64,000 nt of DNA from Liolophura sinensis (lineage: Eukaryota; Mollusca; Polyplacophora; Chitonida; Chitonidae): NCBI RefSeq assembly GCF_032854445.1, contig NC_088295.1, positions 53,859,249-53,923,248 of the forward strand. Direction: 5' to 3'. A program made the translations under genes and the position numbers. Shown in pieces: positions 49,401 through 62,300 of the stretch (positions within the stretch are counted from its first letter, which is position 1; the number at the start of each line of letters is the position of its first letter). A model generated the notes under the pieces. The model was not told the origin of the DNA. It was given only the letters and a program-made list of their open reading frames with translations, and made no database searches.

Positions 49401-50272
49401 CATATGACTATGAGGAGTCATTAGGTGTGTGTACATATACTGTGTCTTCTTATGGCAGGGTGAGTCCATGTAGCCAATGTACTCTCGCTGCTGGAATATC
49501 AGGACACCAGACATGACGCCCCACCCAGCCACATTATTCTAACACCTGGCCAACTCTTCCTGTTTCCTTGCTCTAACCTCTCAGTGCTCAGCACCAAGTG
49601 GGGGCAGAACAACTACCATTCTTAAAGTCATTAGTATGACCCAACCCAGAAATAGCAAGGATTTTCAAGGAATTGCAGCAAAATAAAAAGCCGTTATACA
49701 AACATATGTTGGTGATCTACTTATTTACATACTTATCTAGTTGTGCTGTAGATTGTCAAGGAATACTGACCTGGCTGGAATGAGGTAGCCAGGAGATGAA
49801 GTATGGCAGGAGAGGGCTAGATGCGAAAAAATCTGCTGAGCGCTGGATCAGTCTGCACAGGGGTACAGGGTCCTGCTGAGAGTGAAGCAGGTCCAGAAGA
49901 ACTCTGCTCAGGAAGGGGACACAATCTGCAACAAATATGTATGTAAGGGGAGGTAACAACCAGCCAGGGAACATGCACACATAACATTACCGGTTCTCAT
50001 ATCACAGTGATTAACATGAATGCAAAACACAGAAAATGCATTAGGCACTGAACCATTAATTTTGTAACTTACAGTGATTTGAATAGCAGGCAAAGCAGGA
50101 CATCAACAACAGAACAGCCTATTCATGTTATGGTGCTTTTGATGTATTCAATCCTCAGCTCAATTTCTGTATATATATATATATATATATACAGTATATA
50201 TATATACAGTATATATATATACAGTATATATATATATACAGTATATATATATATATACAGTATATATATACA

Positions 50273-50336
<64 letters not shown>

Positions 50337-53300
50337 AAAAAGAATTGTCTGTTATACATGCTAATACTATGAGTTGCATAAAAATAAGTTGGCATGGGCT
50401 TAGCTCCATCAAAATATTTTTGTCATAAATTAATTTTTGTCATCTGCTGTGAAGGCAGATGGCTCAATTTGGTCAAGTTACAAAAAAGTCATTATAGTAC
50501 ATGTCACATGTACCTACCATCATTATCCTTGTCACTAATTTCCATGGCAACCACAGGTAAAGGGCTGAACATGAACCTGTACATACAACAAAAAAAAAAA
50601 CAAAGAAAGAAACAAATTAATTCATCAAAGATAATTCTCCACTGATTGTGCAAGATTTTCAGTACTTGGGTTTTGTTGTCTTTACCACTTTGTCAGTCGT
50701 AGCTCATCTGACGCTTCACCAGTTCAATGATTTTTAATGTTTAACCCTAGAAATACATGAACAGAAAACTGTACCAAAAATTTCAGTTTTCAGTCCCATT
50801 TGACAAAGTTGGTTATCGCCAAACATTACACTATAGGAAATATTGCGCAAGGTATCAGAAAGTATCCTCAATAAACTTTATCTTTAACTCAAAATCCACA
50901 GCATAAAGGTGCATTTGTGATCAGTACATATTGTTGTAACAACACAAGGTATCATACAATCTTACTTCTCAAAACTTCTGCACAAGGTCTCGCTACAACA
51001 TGTTGCGATTGATAATTCGAAACTTCCTTTGTCAGAACAACACAACAAATCCTCCTCACCTATCCTTTACAACTTCTCTGTCTTCAATCTTCACACCACT
51101 GTGAGGAGTGTTGTCTTTTTGTAATTGTTTGTTTTCTTCCTCAGTTAGATCATCTATACCTTTCATTTTCAGAATGGCTAAGCAGACAAAAAAAATTTAA
51201 ATTAATAATGACAGTAATGTTCTTGTTTTGTCTTCATTTAATCACGCAAACATATGCAGACTCTAACACAGCAGAAGTTGACTTTATAAGACTGATAAAT
51301 GCTTTAAACGGTAAGTATTTTCGAACTTTAAAAAAAGGTTTGAATTCACAATCCAAACTGTGACATCATCCATGTTTCCTTATTATTAAGTAATTAACCT
51401 TGTTGAAAACCTCTGCTGAATACTACTGTTGCCTTAACATCTATTTATTTTATTTTATTTATTATGATTGGTGTTTTACGCTGTACTCAAGAATATTTCA
51501 CTTATACGACGTCAGCCAGCATAATGGTGGGTGATTACAAGATTGGACGTCAAAAATATGACAAATCTAGCGAGCAACTGCTAAAGCCCAAGGCAGTTAA
51601 TGACCTTAATTATACTAAAACCAATTTAATGATCTTTAGCCATTACATTCTAAACATCCTGTTTGTTGCAATTTATTCTCCACCTTCAAATAATAATCAG
51701 AATCACTAAGTCCAACCTGCAGCTCGGTTTCCTCGCATTATAATGCTCATGAAATATTTATGAATACAGCCAAAAACACCGATTAAAACAAAATTGGCAA
51801 GTCCTTCCATATGCTCCCACACTTATAAAGGTCACAGTGAACGTACATGTAATGTAAACATGTAACCTGCAAAAAACTAGATATTACACCTACCATCAAT
51901 ACTGTCAGAAGCCCTTGACCCCATCACCTCTCTGTCTGCTTCCTCACCGAATGCCTCCTCAGAAAAATAGTCCACAACTTTGTCCATGTATTGATAAGGG
52001 TTATTCAGCAGTGTTGTCAGCATTTTAGCGAAAAACTTCAAAACAGATGCCACAGAGGATTTTGGACATTTCTGCAAATGCTTCAGCCACAGAAGAATCT
52101 CATCAGGGTTCACCTCAAAAAATCCTGTTCCACTTATCATCTACAAAAACGTAGTGTGTTCATAAAAGTGCCATGATTAATGTTTAGTTTAACCATATAT
52201 ATGTAATTCTATTGTGCAGCTTCATGAAATAACTTACTTTTATAGAAGTGTTCGTAAGTGACAAAATTAATGTAAAACATTATCTAATGAATGCATCCGA
52301 AATTCACTATCCCTATTTGGGGCTCAGAGAAGAGTTATGATCAGTCTTTCTATTTTAACTACCTTTAGCTCAGGTGGTAGAGTGTTGGATTTCTAATTTT
52401 GAGATTCATGTTCAAATCCCTTATTGATCAACACGGAAAATCCTTCAAACATTCATGTGCAAATTTATATGCTTTTAATATGGCTGAAATCTTTCACCCC
52501 CAAAAGCTTTTTCATCCTCTTAATTCAGAAAAGTCATAATATATATTAAGACAGTTACAAGTACATCTAACAAATGTTGAGCTGTTTGCATGGTATACTT
52601 TAATATTTATAAGTATATGTTACCCTGGTAACCAGTTTGACTGTCTCCTGAGACAGGTGAGGATCTAGCGCAGTGTGGAGCATCATGTCCAGTAACAGGT
52701 ACGTCACAGAGTGGCCATCCTCGATCTGCCAAACACAATCTCCACATAAATAAGCAGTTCTCAGTCAGCCTTATTACAGCACTGTATAAGACTGGCCTTG
52801 TAACATGGATAGTATTGTATAAGACTGGCCTTGTAACATGGATAGTATTGTATTAGACTGGCCTGGTAACATGGATAGTACTGTATAAGACTGGCCTTGT
52901 AACATGGATAGTTATGGGGTTCCCCCAGGCTCTGCTTGGTTTCCTCCCACCATAAAACTGGCCGTAATATAAATGAAATATTCTTTAGTATGGCGTAAAA
53001 CATGAATCAAACAAATAAACAAATTGTAACGTCAACAACAACTCATCTTCTAACAAAACGGTGTGAATATCTGCATATCACATTTGTGGAAGTTTATCCG
53101 TAACTTGCCAAATATTGGTGGTTTAAGTCAGGTACTGTGGTTTTTATCACCCATAAAACTGACCCCTATCAAATTAAGAGAAAAATTATTGAGAAAGAAA
53201 GAAAATAAATAAATACATGTTTCAACTGGAAACCAAGAAGTCTTTGAAATAGAGACAGAAAAACCTTTTTCTTACCAAAATTCATTTTAAGAGCATGCCA

Positions 53301-56300
53301 AGGTTGATAAACTAAAGTGGACAACAGGGGTAAAAGGCATGTATAAAAATTGGCATATATTGGAGAGTAACAACAGTATATAGATGAAAGACAGAATTCT
53401 CAATAAGTGACCTCCACATGAAAACTTTTGGAGAGTAAATCTTACTCCGTGAAATTTGTTGGCTTCTGGACAATAAATCTTACCGTTTTGGTCCGTGGAA
53501 CTTGTTGGCTTCTGAACAGTAAATCTTACCATTTTGGTCCGTGGAACTTGTTGGCTTCTGGACAATAAATCTTACCGTTTTGGTCCGTGGAACTTGTTAG
53601 CTTCTGGACAGTAAATCTTACCATTTTGGTCCGTGGAACTTGTTGGCTTCTGGACGGTAAATCTTACCATTTTGGTCCGTGGAACTTGTTGGCTTCTGGA
53701 CAATAAATCTTAACGTTTTTGTCCGTGGAACTTGTTAGCTTCTGGACAGTAAATCTTACCATTTTGGTCCATGGAACTTGTTGGCTTCTGAACAGTAAAT
53801 CTTACCATTTTGGTCCGTGGAACTTGTTGGCTTCTGAACAGTAAATCTTACCATTTTGGTCCATGGAAGTTGTTAGCTTCTGGACAGTAAATCTTACCAT
53901 TTTGGTCCGTGGAACTTGTTGGCTTCTGGACAGTAAATCTTACCGTTTTGGTCCATGGAACTTGTTAGCTTCTGGACAGTAAATCTTACCGTTTTGGTCC
54001 GTGGAACTTGTTGGCTTCTGGACAGTAAATCTTACCATTTTGGTCCGTGGAACTTGTTGGCTTCTGAACAGTAAATCTTACCGTTTTGGTCCATGGAACT
54101 TGTTAGCTTCTGGACAGTAAATCTTACCGTTTTGGTCCATGGAAGTTGTTAGCTTCTGGACAGTAAATTTTACCATTTTGGTCCATGGAAGTTGTTAGCT
54201 TCTGGACAGCAAATCTTACCGTTTTGTTCCATGGAACTTGTTGGCTTCTGGACAGTAAATCTTACCATTTTGGTCCATGGAATTTGTTAGCTTCTGGACA
54301 GTAAATCTTACCGTTTTGGTCCATAACCTGTTGGCTTCTGGACAGTAAATCTTACCGTTTTGGTCCATGGAATTTGTTAGCTTCTGGACAGTAAATCTTA
54401 CCGTTTTGGTCCATAACCTGTTGGCTTCTGGACAGTAAATCTTACCGTTTTGGTCCATGGAATTTGTTAGCTTCTGGACAGTAAATCTTACCGTTTTGGT
54501 CCATAACCTGTTGGCTTCTGGACAGTAAATCTTACCGTTTTGGTCCATGGAATTTGTTAGCTTCTGGACAGTAAATCTTACCGTTTTGTTCCATGGAACT
54601 TGTTGGCTGTCTGTGTTGGAGAGAATTTTCAGAAGGTTGAGCTGGAGCTGTATTAGTTTTTCTCTGATCTCAGGCTCTTCTTCACCGTGCTGAGCCCACA
54701 ACATAGCTCGTACCCCTTCCAACAGACTAGCCACACTTATCTGGTCACTGGTCACCGCCCGCGGGAAAATCTCCATGTACAAACTCAGCACCTCCTCAAG
54801 CTTTACCATCACACCCAGCTCTCTTACCCTCTCAACTGCCAAACATAAAGGAGAAATCAGTCACTAAAAGTACAACATCAAGAAGAGACTAATACCTAAT
54901 AAAACATACAGGAGAAACCAAGCACTAACACAACATCAAGGAGAAACCAATCACTAATACATCAAGGAGAAACCAAGCACTAATACAACATCAAGGAGAA
55001 ACCAAGCGCTAATACATCAAGGAGAAACCAATCACTAATATATCATCATCAAGGAGAAACCAATCACTATCACAACAATCAAGGAGAAACCAATCACTAA
55101 TATATCATCATCAAGGAGAAACCAATCACTAACACAACATCAAGGAGAAACCAATCACTAATACATCAAGGAGAAACCAATCACTAATATATCATCATCA
55201 AGGAGAAACCAATCCCTTATACATCACAAAGAAATCAAAACCAAACTTACTCTGGTAGTTGGTCTTCGTCTTACGTTTAACAGGCTTTATTTAATATGTA
55301 AGCAAGACGAAGTTAAGATTTCTCTGTAAAACCCAGATCTTACCTTCCACAGCTTCACCTGGTGTTACATCTGTCTGTTTGCCCGGGGTTTTACCCTGGC
55401 TGGAGCTGCTGGTTGAAGTGACCGTCTCCCAAGTCTGCATGATCAGCTGGCAGGAGGGAAGGCTCTAACACAACACACAAAAAACATCTTTACAATCAAA
55501 CAACATTGGGAGACTGGGAGGAAAAAATCAGTCAGCACTAATCAAATCAAGTTTTCTTCATATTTCCAATACAGCCCAAATGGTAACCCCCCAGAAAATA
55601 CCACCCTTACAAATGTCAGAGGTAAAGTATTATAATGGTAATGAAATTTGTGAAAGTTTGTCATGTAGCTTTACGTTACAATTCCTCCTTACATACAGGT
55701 ACCAAAAGTTAAAGAGCTCTGTTTTGGCCTCCCAAAACATAATATAAACATAAGCATGTCATGCTTTTGACATTGTTATTCATCGATAAAACGCTGCTAT
55801 TCATTTTCGGTCTATAGCTGATAAAACTTAATTTATTTATTCATTTTATTTGATTCATGTTTTACGTCTTGCTCAGACATATTTCACTTATACGATGGCT
55901 ACCAGCATTGTAAGTGGGAGAAAACAGGACAGAGCCAATGGGAAATCCACAACCATCCAAAGGTTGCTGACAGACCTTCCCAAGCACAACTGAGGTGGAA
56001 GCCAGCAAGAGCTTGAGATAAAACTGTTTAGGAGCACCTACCTTTGTGAGCATGTCTGTAAAACTTTCCAGGAACCAAGCTTTCTGGGCAGGAGTGAAGC
56101 GGACACTCATGTCTGTGCTCTTCACCCAGCTCTCCTTCACCCACACAGCCTTTCTCAGCACCACAAGTACCATATCCAAGACACCATCCTGGACAGACAC
56201 ACTCTTATGCTGGATGTAGAGACAGAACATAGAGGCAGAATACTAACTGACATATATTTATTATTTCATCAGAGTTTCACAGTAGTTAGGCATTTCTCAC

Positions 56301-59300
56301 TTATATGACAGCGGCCACATTTATTGGTGGAGAGAACCTGAGGGTTCAGATTAAACTACTCACCTTGATATTGACCTTCACCAGGTACCTGACTAACAGC
56401 GGAGCCTCACCTGGGGCATTTACGATTATGCGCAAACACCGATGTCGACAGCCTATGAGAACTAATCATGTTACGATAACGACAAATAACATGATTGGCT
56501 CCGCTAGGCTGGCGGCACCAGTGCTTCAGTAAAATCGTAAGCGCGCTTAAACTAACTCATGTAAGACAGGTAATAAAGCACAAATTAGGGTAAACATCTA
56601 TTTTAACCTGTGTATGAATTTACAGCCAGTAAATGATACCTATCCAAGTTTTCACTTAAAATGCTCACTCAATACCTACTTCTTATTGCTGGAAGACAAG
56701 TGATCTCCAAGTGATAACAAATAACAGTCGCATAAATGGCCTTAATAGTGCACTGTACATGGCTTAATACCTCCACAAATTACATATCGAATGTCAGCAA
56801 AATGTTTTCTTCAGATTAATATATTACAAAAGATTCTGAAAAACAAAAAGATACCTTTAGTCCCTGCAGGAGGTCCTCTAACACTGGGGGAAACATCAGT
56901 TTCTGGACAATGTCCAGAACTGTGGCTATCTCCATATGTGCTGGCAGTTTGCTAGGAGGTGGTGCACTTGACACACGATCATACACCTGTGAAACGTAAG
57001 TACTATAAGGGGAAATTCTTTTTAAATTTGTAATGGGTATTTCTTGCGGGAGTTTTGCTATCACAATGTACATGACCCCTGACACAAATAACACTATATC
57101 ATGAAGACAAAATTAAAAACAATGAACAAACATCCATGGTGAAATTTGACTACTACATATAAAATGCTTTTGTGATAGGCACAACATTCACCTCACACAC
57201 AGAAACGTTCACAAAGCCATTTCGGACTTAAATCAAAATTTAAAACCTCATCACAATACTTAGTTTTTTGGTACAGGAAATTGGAACTTTCACCTACTCT
57301 TGAGATTACATTGATGAGGTCATCAAAGTTTTAATTTCTAGTGCCATGAAAAGCTTTTAACATCAAACTTTAAATTTTAAATAACTCGGAAATCGTTTGT
57401 GGATTCATCCTCAGCTCTCACATGTTCATACCTTACACAGAAACTGGACCCGCTCCACCCAGATGGCTGATGGCCGTGGGGTGAGGCTAGACTTGAGCTG
57501 TTTGACATAACCCTCAATCTGATCCGGGCTCGTCACCAGTATGTTAATGATCAGTTCCTGGACAGCAGGCTCAGAGAAATAGGTGTTGAGGTTGTGGAGG
57601 AGGGTGCTGAGGAGGGGGTTCACATTCCTGTCACATAAACATTTACCATATAGTACCGTAATTCTTCCAAAATTTAAGCCTTTTCCCAAGGTGGCAGTCC
57701 GTCTGTTTTGGTTAGAAAATGGGGGAAAGAGGTAATCCTCTCACTACTCCTTCTAACGGTCACACAAAAGACCAGAGCTTCGTCGCCATGTGTGGTAACT
57801 ATACACTCGGCTCTCCTGTCACTTGCTGTCGGAGGTTTAGGCCCAGTGCCTGGGCTATTGACTTCCACAGCGGGGGTCAGATACTGATTCCCTGCCTTGA
57901 GCTACACCCAACAGTTAAATGTTTACTGGTGTCTGCCAAGTGCAAATTCTAATGAATGATCACTGCATAGTAATACTTTTATTCGTCTGTGTTTCATGCT
58001 GCTGTAGAGCTAACCATAAAAATACCAGCTGGTATTTCCTGTCGTATTTGGCGTAGTTTGCGATTCCAAATGCTATTTCTGTCTATGAGTGCCCTGGGCA
58101 CATATCGGTAACTCGGCGTTATCCAAAAATGTTAATGTTTGGTCAGATCTCTTCTCCCTAGTCGTCTTACCTCCAGGACTTTTATGTGACTTCCATGAAC
58201 AGAGAGTGCTTTTTGGGATCTTCAGACGTTTTGTCATTGGTGGATGCCTATCTCTTTTGCCAGGTCAAGTGCCTTAATTTTTTGGGTCATAGTGTACAAG
58301 TGGTAATTACCTCGTTAACTGTCTTCATGTCAATCAAGATTGGTGATGCTGAGATGCAATGGTATGTGCAAATTTAGTTCTGAGCTATGGTACACTTCAA
58401 ATATATATATATATATATATATTTTCCAAACAAAGATTCATGGGAGGGTGTTATTGTAAGTGAGCTTATATGATCAAAAAAACTAAATGTTGTGAAAAAC
58501 ATCCTCAACGATGCAGATGATACTCTTCTGCCATGTTACATCTCTGCCATGTTACATCTCTGCAGGCTTCTGTGAACAACCGGGGGTATAAGGAGGGATA
58601 CAGACTGCACTCATTTATTCATTTGAGTGGTGTTTTGTGCCTTACTCAAGAATATTTCACTTTAAGTATAATACACGACGGCGGCCAGCATTATGGTGGT
58701 AGGTTGCATTTTACAAGGCTCCCTTTTATAGATTATTTCCCCACACGGCCTGTCACCTGTGGAGTACATGGAATAACCTTGGAATGGTTGTATGAAAGCC
58801 GTTTTTCCCCCTACTTAATTTGATGTCCTGGTTAAAACATAGCAGATCTCGTGAGATGTGTAACAGGGACATGTTTGCAAATTTATATTTTGAAAAAAAA
58901 AAAATAGAAACCATTTTTTAGTTTCACAATAATTCATGACCATGTTGTCTTGTTACAAGAATGGTTTGTGCAATTAAATATATTCGTAGTGCAAGATCAC
59001 TCTGCTGTACAAACTGCATTACATAAAAGGTGATTATTTGGTGAAAAATCCTGTTAAGTTCTAGCTGACATACTGCAAATTAGAACATGAACTTTTTTGT
59101 CAAAATGTAGGTGATATGCAATTTTTAAAGGAGAAGAAAAATTAAAAACATGACACTATAGTCTGAAAAGAGCACATTTTTTTCTATCTGGTGGTGCCTG
59201 TGGCATAATTTTGCCATTTTTCCTCGCCCTACATGCAAAGCCTAAATATGGCAAATCTGGCATAAATCGCTGAGTCCATCGTGTCCTCCATCTTTAACAC

Positions 59301-62300
59301 CCTGTAATTTATGCTGGGGGTGTGTTGCCTCTCCGCCAATGAGAGTTTTTTGTTAAAACTGCTGGCTTGTTCGTGTAAACTCAGAACCTACGTGCAACAT
59401 TCCGGTTTCCTTATTGTCAAGCGGAAAACGAACTGTACTGGAAAGACATGACTGCACTTCGGCGGTTTCCGACGACAATCTCCTCCTAACACAGAAGACT
59501 TCAGGACTAGTTCTTAGGCAAAATGGAGTTGCCCACAGAAGATTTTGGAGCTGACATTATTCATAATTTATCTACTTGATGTACGCATTAGAATTTTTTA
59601 CGGCATCCACCTGCGAAGAAAAGCATACTCTTTTCAATGGTATGTTGTATACTCTCACTTCCCACTGTGTTTAGAACCATTGTACCCACCGTGAGGACGT
59701 CCCAAACGAGTTGTCGTAGAAGATGATACCCGTTTTCTGTACACAGCACAGATGGGTGAGAACTTCAATGACCAGACTCTTGACAAGCACCTGATCCTCC
59801 TCACTCTGCGTGATCACCTGTGTATGTAAACGAGAGATGTTTTGTGGTCAAATCTCAAGGGTCGTAAACAGCATGTTTTTGTGGTTCTGAGCCTTAAACT
59901 ACAGAGTCACATTCACTGATTGCTGCCTACTGTCATACTCAAGAAATTTTCACATATACGTGTACATGACTACAGTTGGAATCATTGGTGGAGAAAAGTG
60001 CCCTGGGTATACCACCAAACTTTTACACAGGTAAACTCCCCTGGGTATACCCCTAAACTTTTCCACAGATAAACTCCCCTGGGTATACCCCCAAACTTTT
60101 ACACAAGTAAAGCGCCCTGGGTATACCACCAAACTTTTACACAGGTAAAGTGCCCTGGGTATACCACCAAATTTTTACACAGGTAAAGTCCCCTGGGTAT
60201 ACCACCAAACTTTTACACAAGTAAAGCGCCCTGGGTATACCACCAAACTTTTACACAGGTAAAGTGCCCTGGGTATACCACCAAAGTTTTACACAGGTAA
60301 AGTGCCCTGGGTATACCACCAAACTTTTACACAAGTAAACTCCCCTGGGTATACCCCTAAACTTTTACACAGGTAAACTCCCCTGGGTATACCACCAAAC
60401 TTTTACACAGGTAAAGTGCCCTGGGTATACCACCAAAGTTTTACACAGGTAAAGTGCCCTGGGTATACCACCAAACTTTTACACAAGTAAACTCCCCTGG
60501 GTATACCACCAAACTTTTACACAGGTAAAGTGCCCTGGGTATACCACCAAACTTTTACACAGGTAAAGTGCCTTGGGTATACCACCAAACTTTTACACAG
60601 GTAAAGTGCCCTGGGTATACCCCCAAATTTTTACACAGGTCAAGTGCCCTGGGTATACCACCAAACTTTTACACAGGTAAAGTGCCCTGGGTATCCCACC
60701 AAACTTTTATACAGGTAAAGTGCCCTGGGTATACCACCAAACTTTTACACAGGTAAAGTGCCCTGGGTATACCACCAAACTTTTACACAGGTAAAGTCCC
60801 CTGGGTATACCACCAAACTTTTACACAGGTCAAGTGCCCTGGGTATACCACCAAACTTTTACACAGGTAAAGTGCCCTGGGTATACCACCAAACTTTTAC
60901 ACAGGTAAAGTGCCCTGGGTATACCACCAAACTTTTACACAGGTAAAGTCCCCTGGGTATACCACCAAACTTTTACACAAGTAAACTCCCCTGGGTATAC
61001 CCCTAAACTTTTACACAGGTAAAGTGCCCTGGGTATACCACCAAACTTTTACACAGGTAAACTCCCCTGGGTATACCACCAAACTTTTACACAGGTAAAG
61101 TGCCCTGGGTATACCACCAAAGTTTTACACAGGTAAAGTGCCCTGGGTATACCACCAAACTTTTACACAGGTCAAGTGCCCTGGGTATACCACCAAACTT
61201 TTACACAAGTAAACTCCCCTGGGTATACCCCTAAACTTTTACACAGGTAAACTCCCCTGGGTATACCACCAAACTTTTACACAGGTAAAGTGCCCTGGGT
61301 ATACCCCCAAATTTTTACACAGGTAAAGTGCCCTGGGTATACCACCAAACTTTTACACAGGTAAAGTGCCCTGGGTATCCCACCAAACTTTTATACAGGT
61401 AAAGTGCCCTGGGTATACCACCAAACTTTTACACAGGTAAAGTGCCCTGGGTATACCCCCAAATTTTTACACAGGTCAAGTGCCCTGGGTATACCACCAA
61501 ACTTTTACACAGGTAAAGTCCCCTGGGTATACCACCAAATTTTTACACAGGTAAAGTGCCCTGGGTATACCACCAAACTTTTACACAGGTAAAGTGCCCT
61601 GGGTATACCACCAAACTTTTACACAGGTAAAGTGCCCTGGGTATACCACCAAACTTTTACACAGGTAAAGTCCCCTGGGTATACCACCAAACTTTTACGC
61701 AGGTCAAGTGCCCTGGGTATACCACCAAACTTTTACACAGGTAAAGTGCCCTGGGTATACCACCAAACTTTTACACAGGTAAAGTGCCCTGGGTATACCA
61801 CCAAACTTTTACACAGGTAAAGTCCCCTGGGTATACCACCAAACTTTTACACAAGTAAACTCCCCTGGGTATACCCCTAAACTTTTACACAGGTAAAGTG
61901 CCCTGGGTATACCACCAAAGTTTTACACAGGTAATGTACAGACATGCACACTATATCAGTAAAAGACAGGTAGTTGTCAATGACTGTAAGAAGTGCACAC
62001 AGCCCAACAAGTGCTGTCAACTGTTTACTGTCACCAAGGCCCAAACATACAGGATAGAGCAAGGGATCTTAGTTAGATCACATGAAAGACAATAACCAGT
62101 CTGAAAAACAGAGAGAAAAATAACATGTCTGGTGTATATGTAACACTAACTAGATAACATTTTAGCAGCTAGAACAAAACATCAAATATTTATTTATTTA
62201 TTTATTTATTTATTTATTTGATTGGTGTTTTACGCCGTACTCAAGCCAGCATTATGGTGGGTGAAAACCGGGTAGAGCCAGGGGGGAAACCCACGACCAT

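Noticed and set aside
50079-50412. IYIYIY-rich ORFs on both strands
   Set aside because: Translation of the TA microsatellite.
52361-52428. Functional tRNA-Arg gene
   Set aside because: The acceptor stem does not pair and the B box departs from consensus.
54216-54581. Continuation of URB1 coding sequence through the 46-bp array
   Set aside because: The frame is open, but the peptide is repeat-derived and splicing at the first donor already gives the right phase for exon 9. Kept as a possible alternative form only.
60568-61820. Recurring 62-codon ORFs (MPWVYHQTFTQ type)
   Set aside because: By-products of the 38-bp array, broken by a stop at regular intervals.
59995-61933. CRISPR array or CRISPR-like locus from the 38-bp repeats
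   Set aside because: The repeats are head to tail without spacers, in a eukaryotic intron, with no cas genes.
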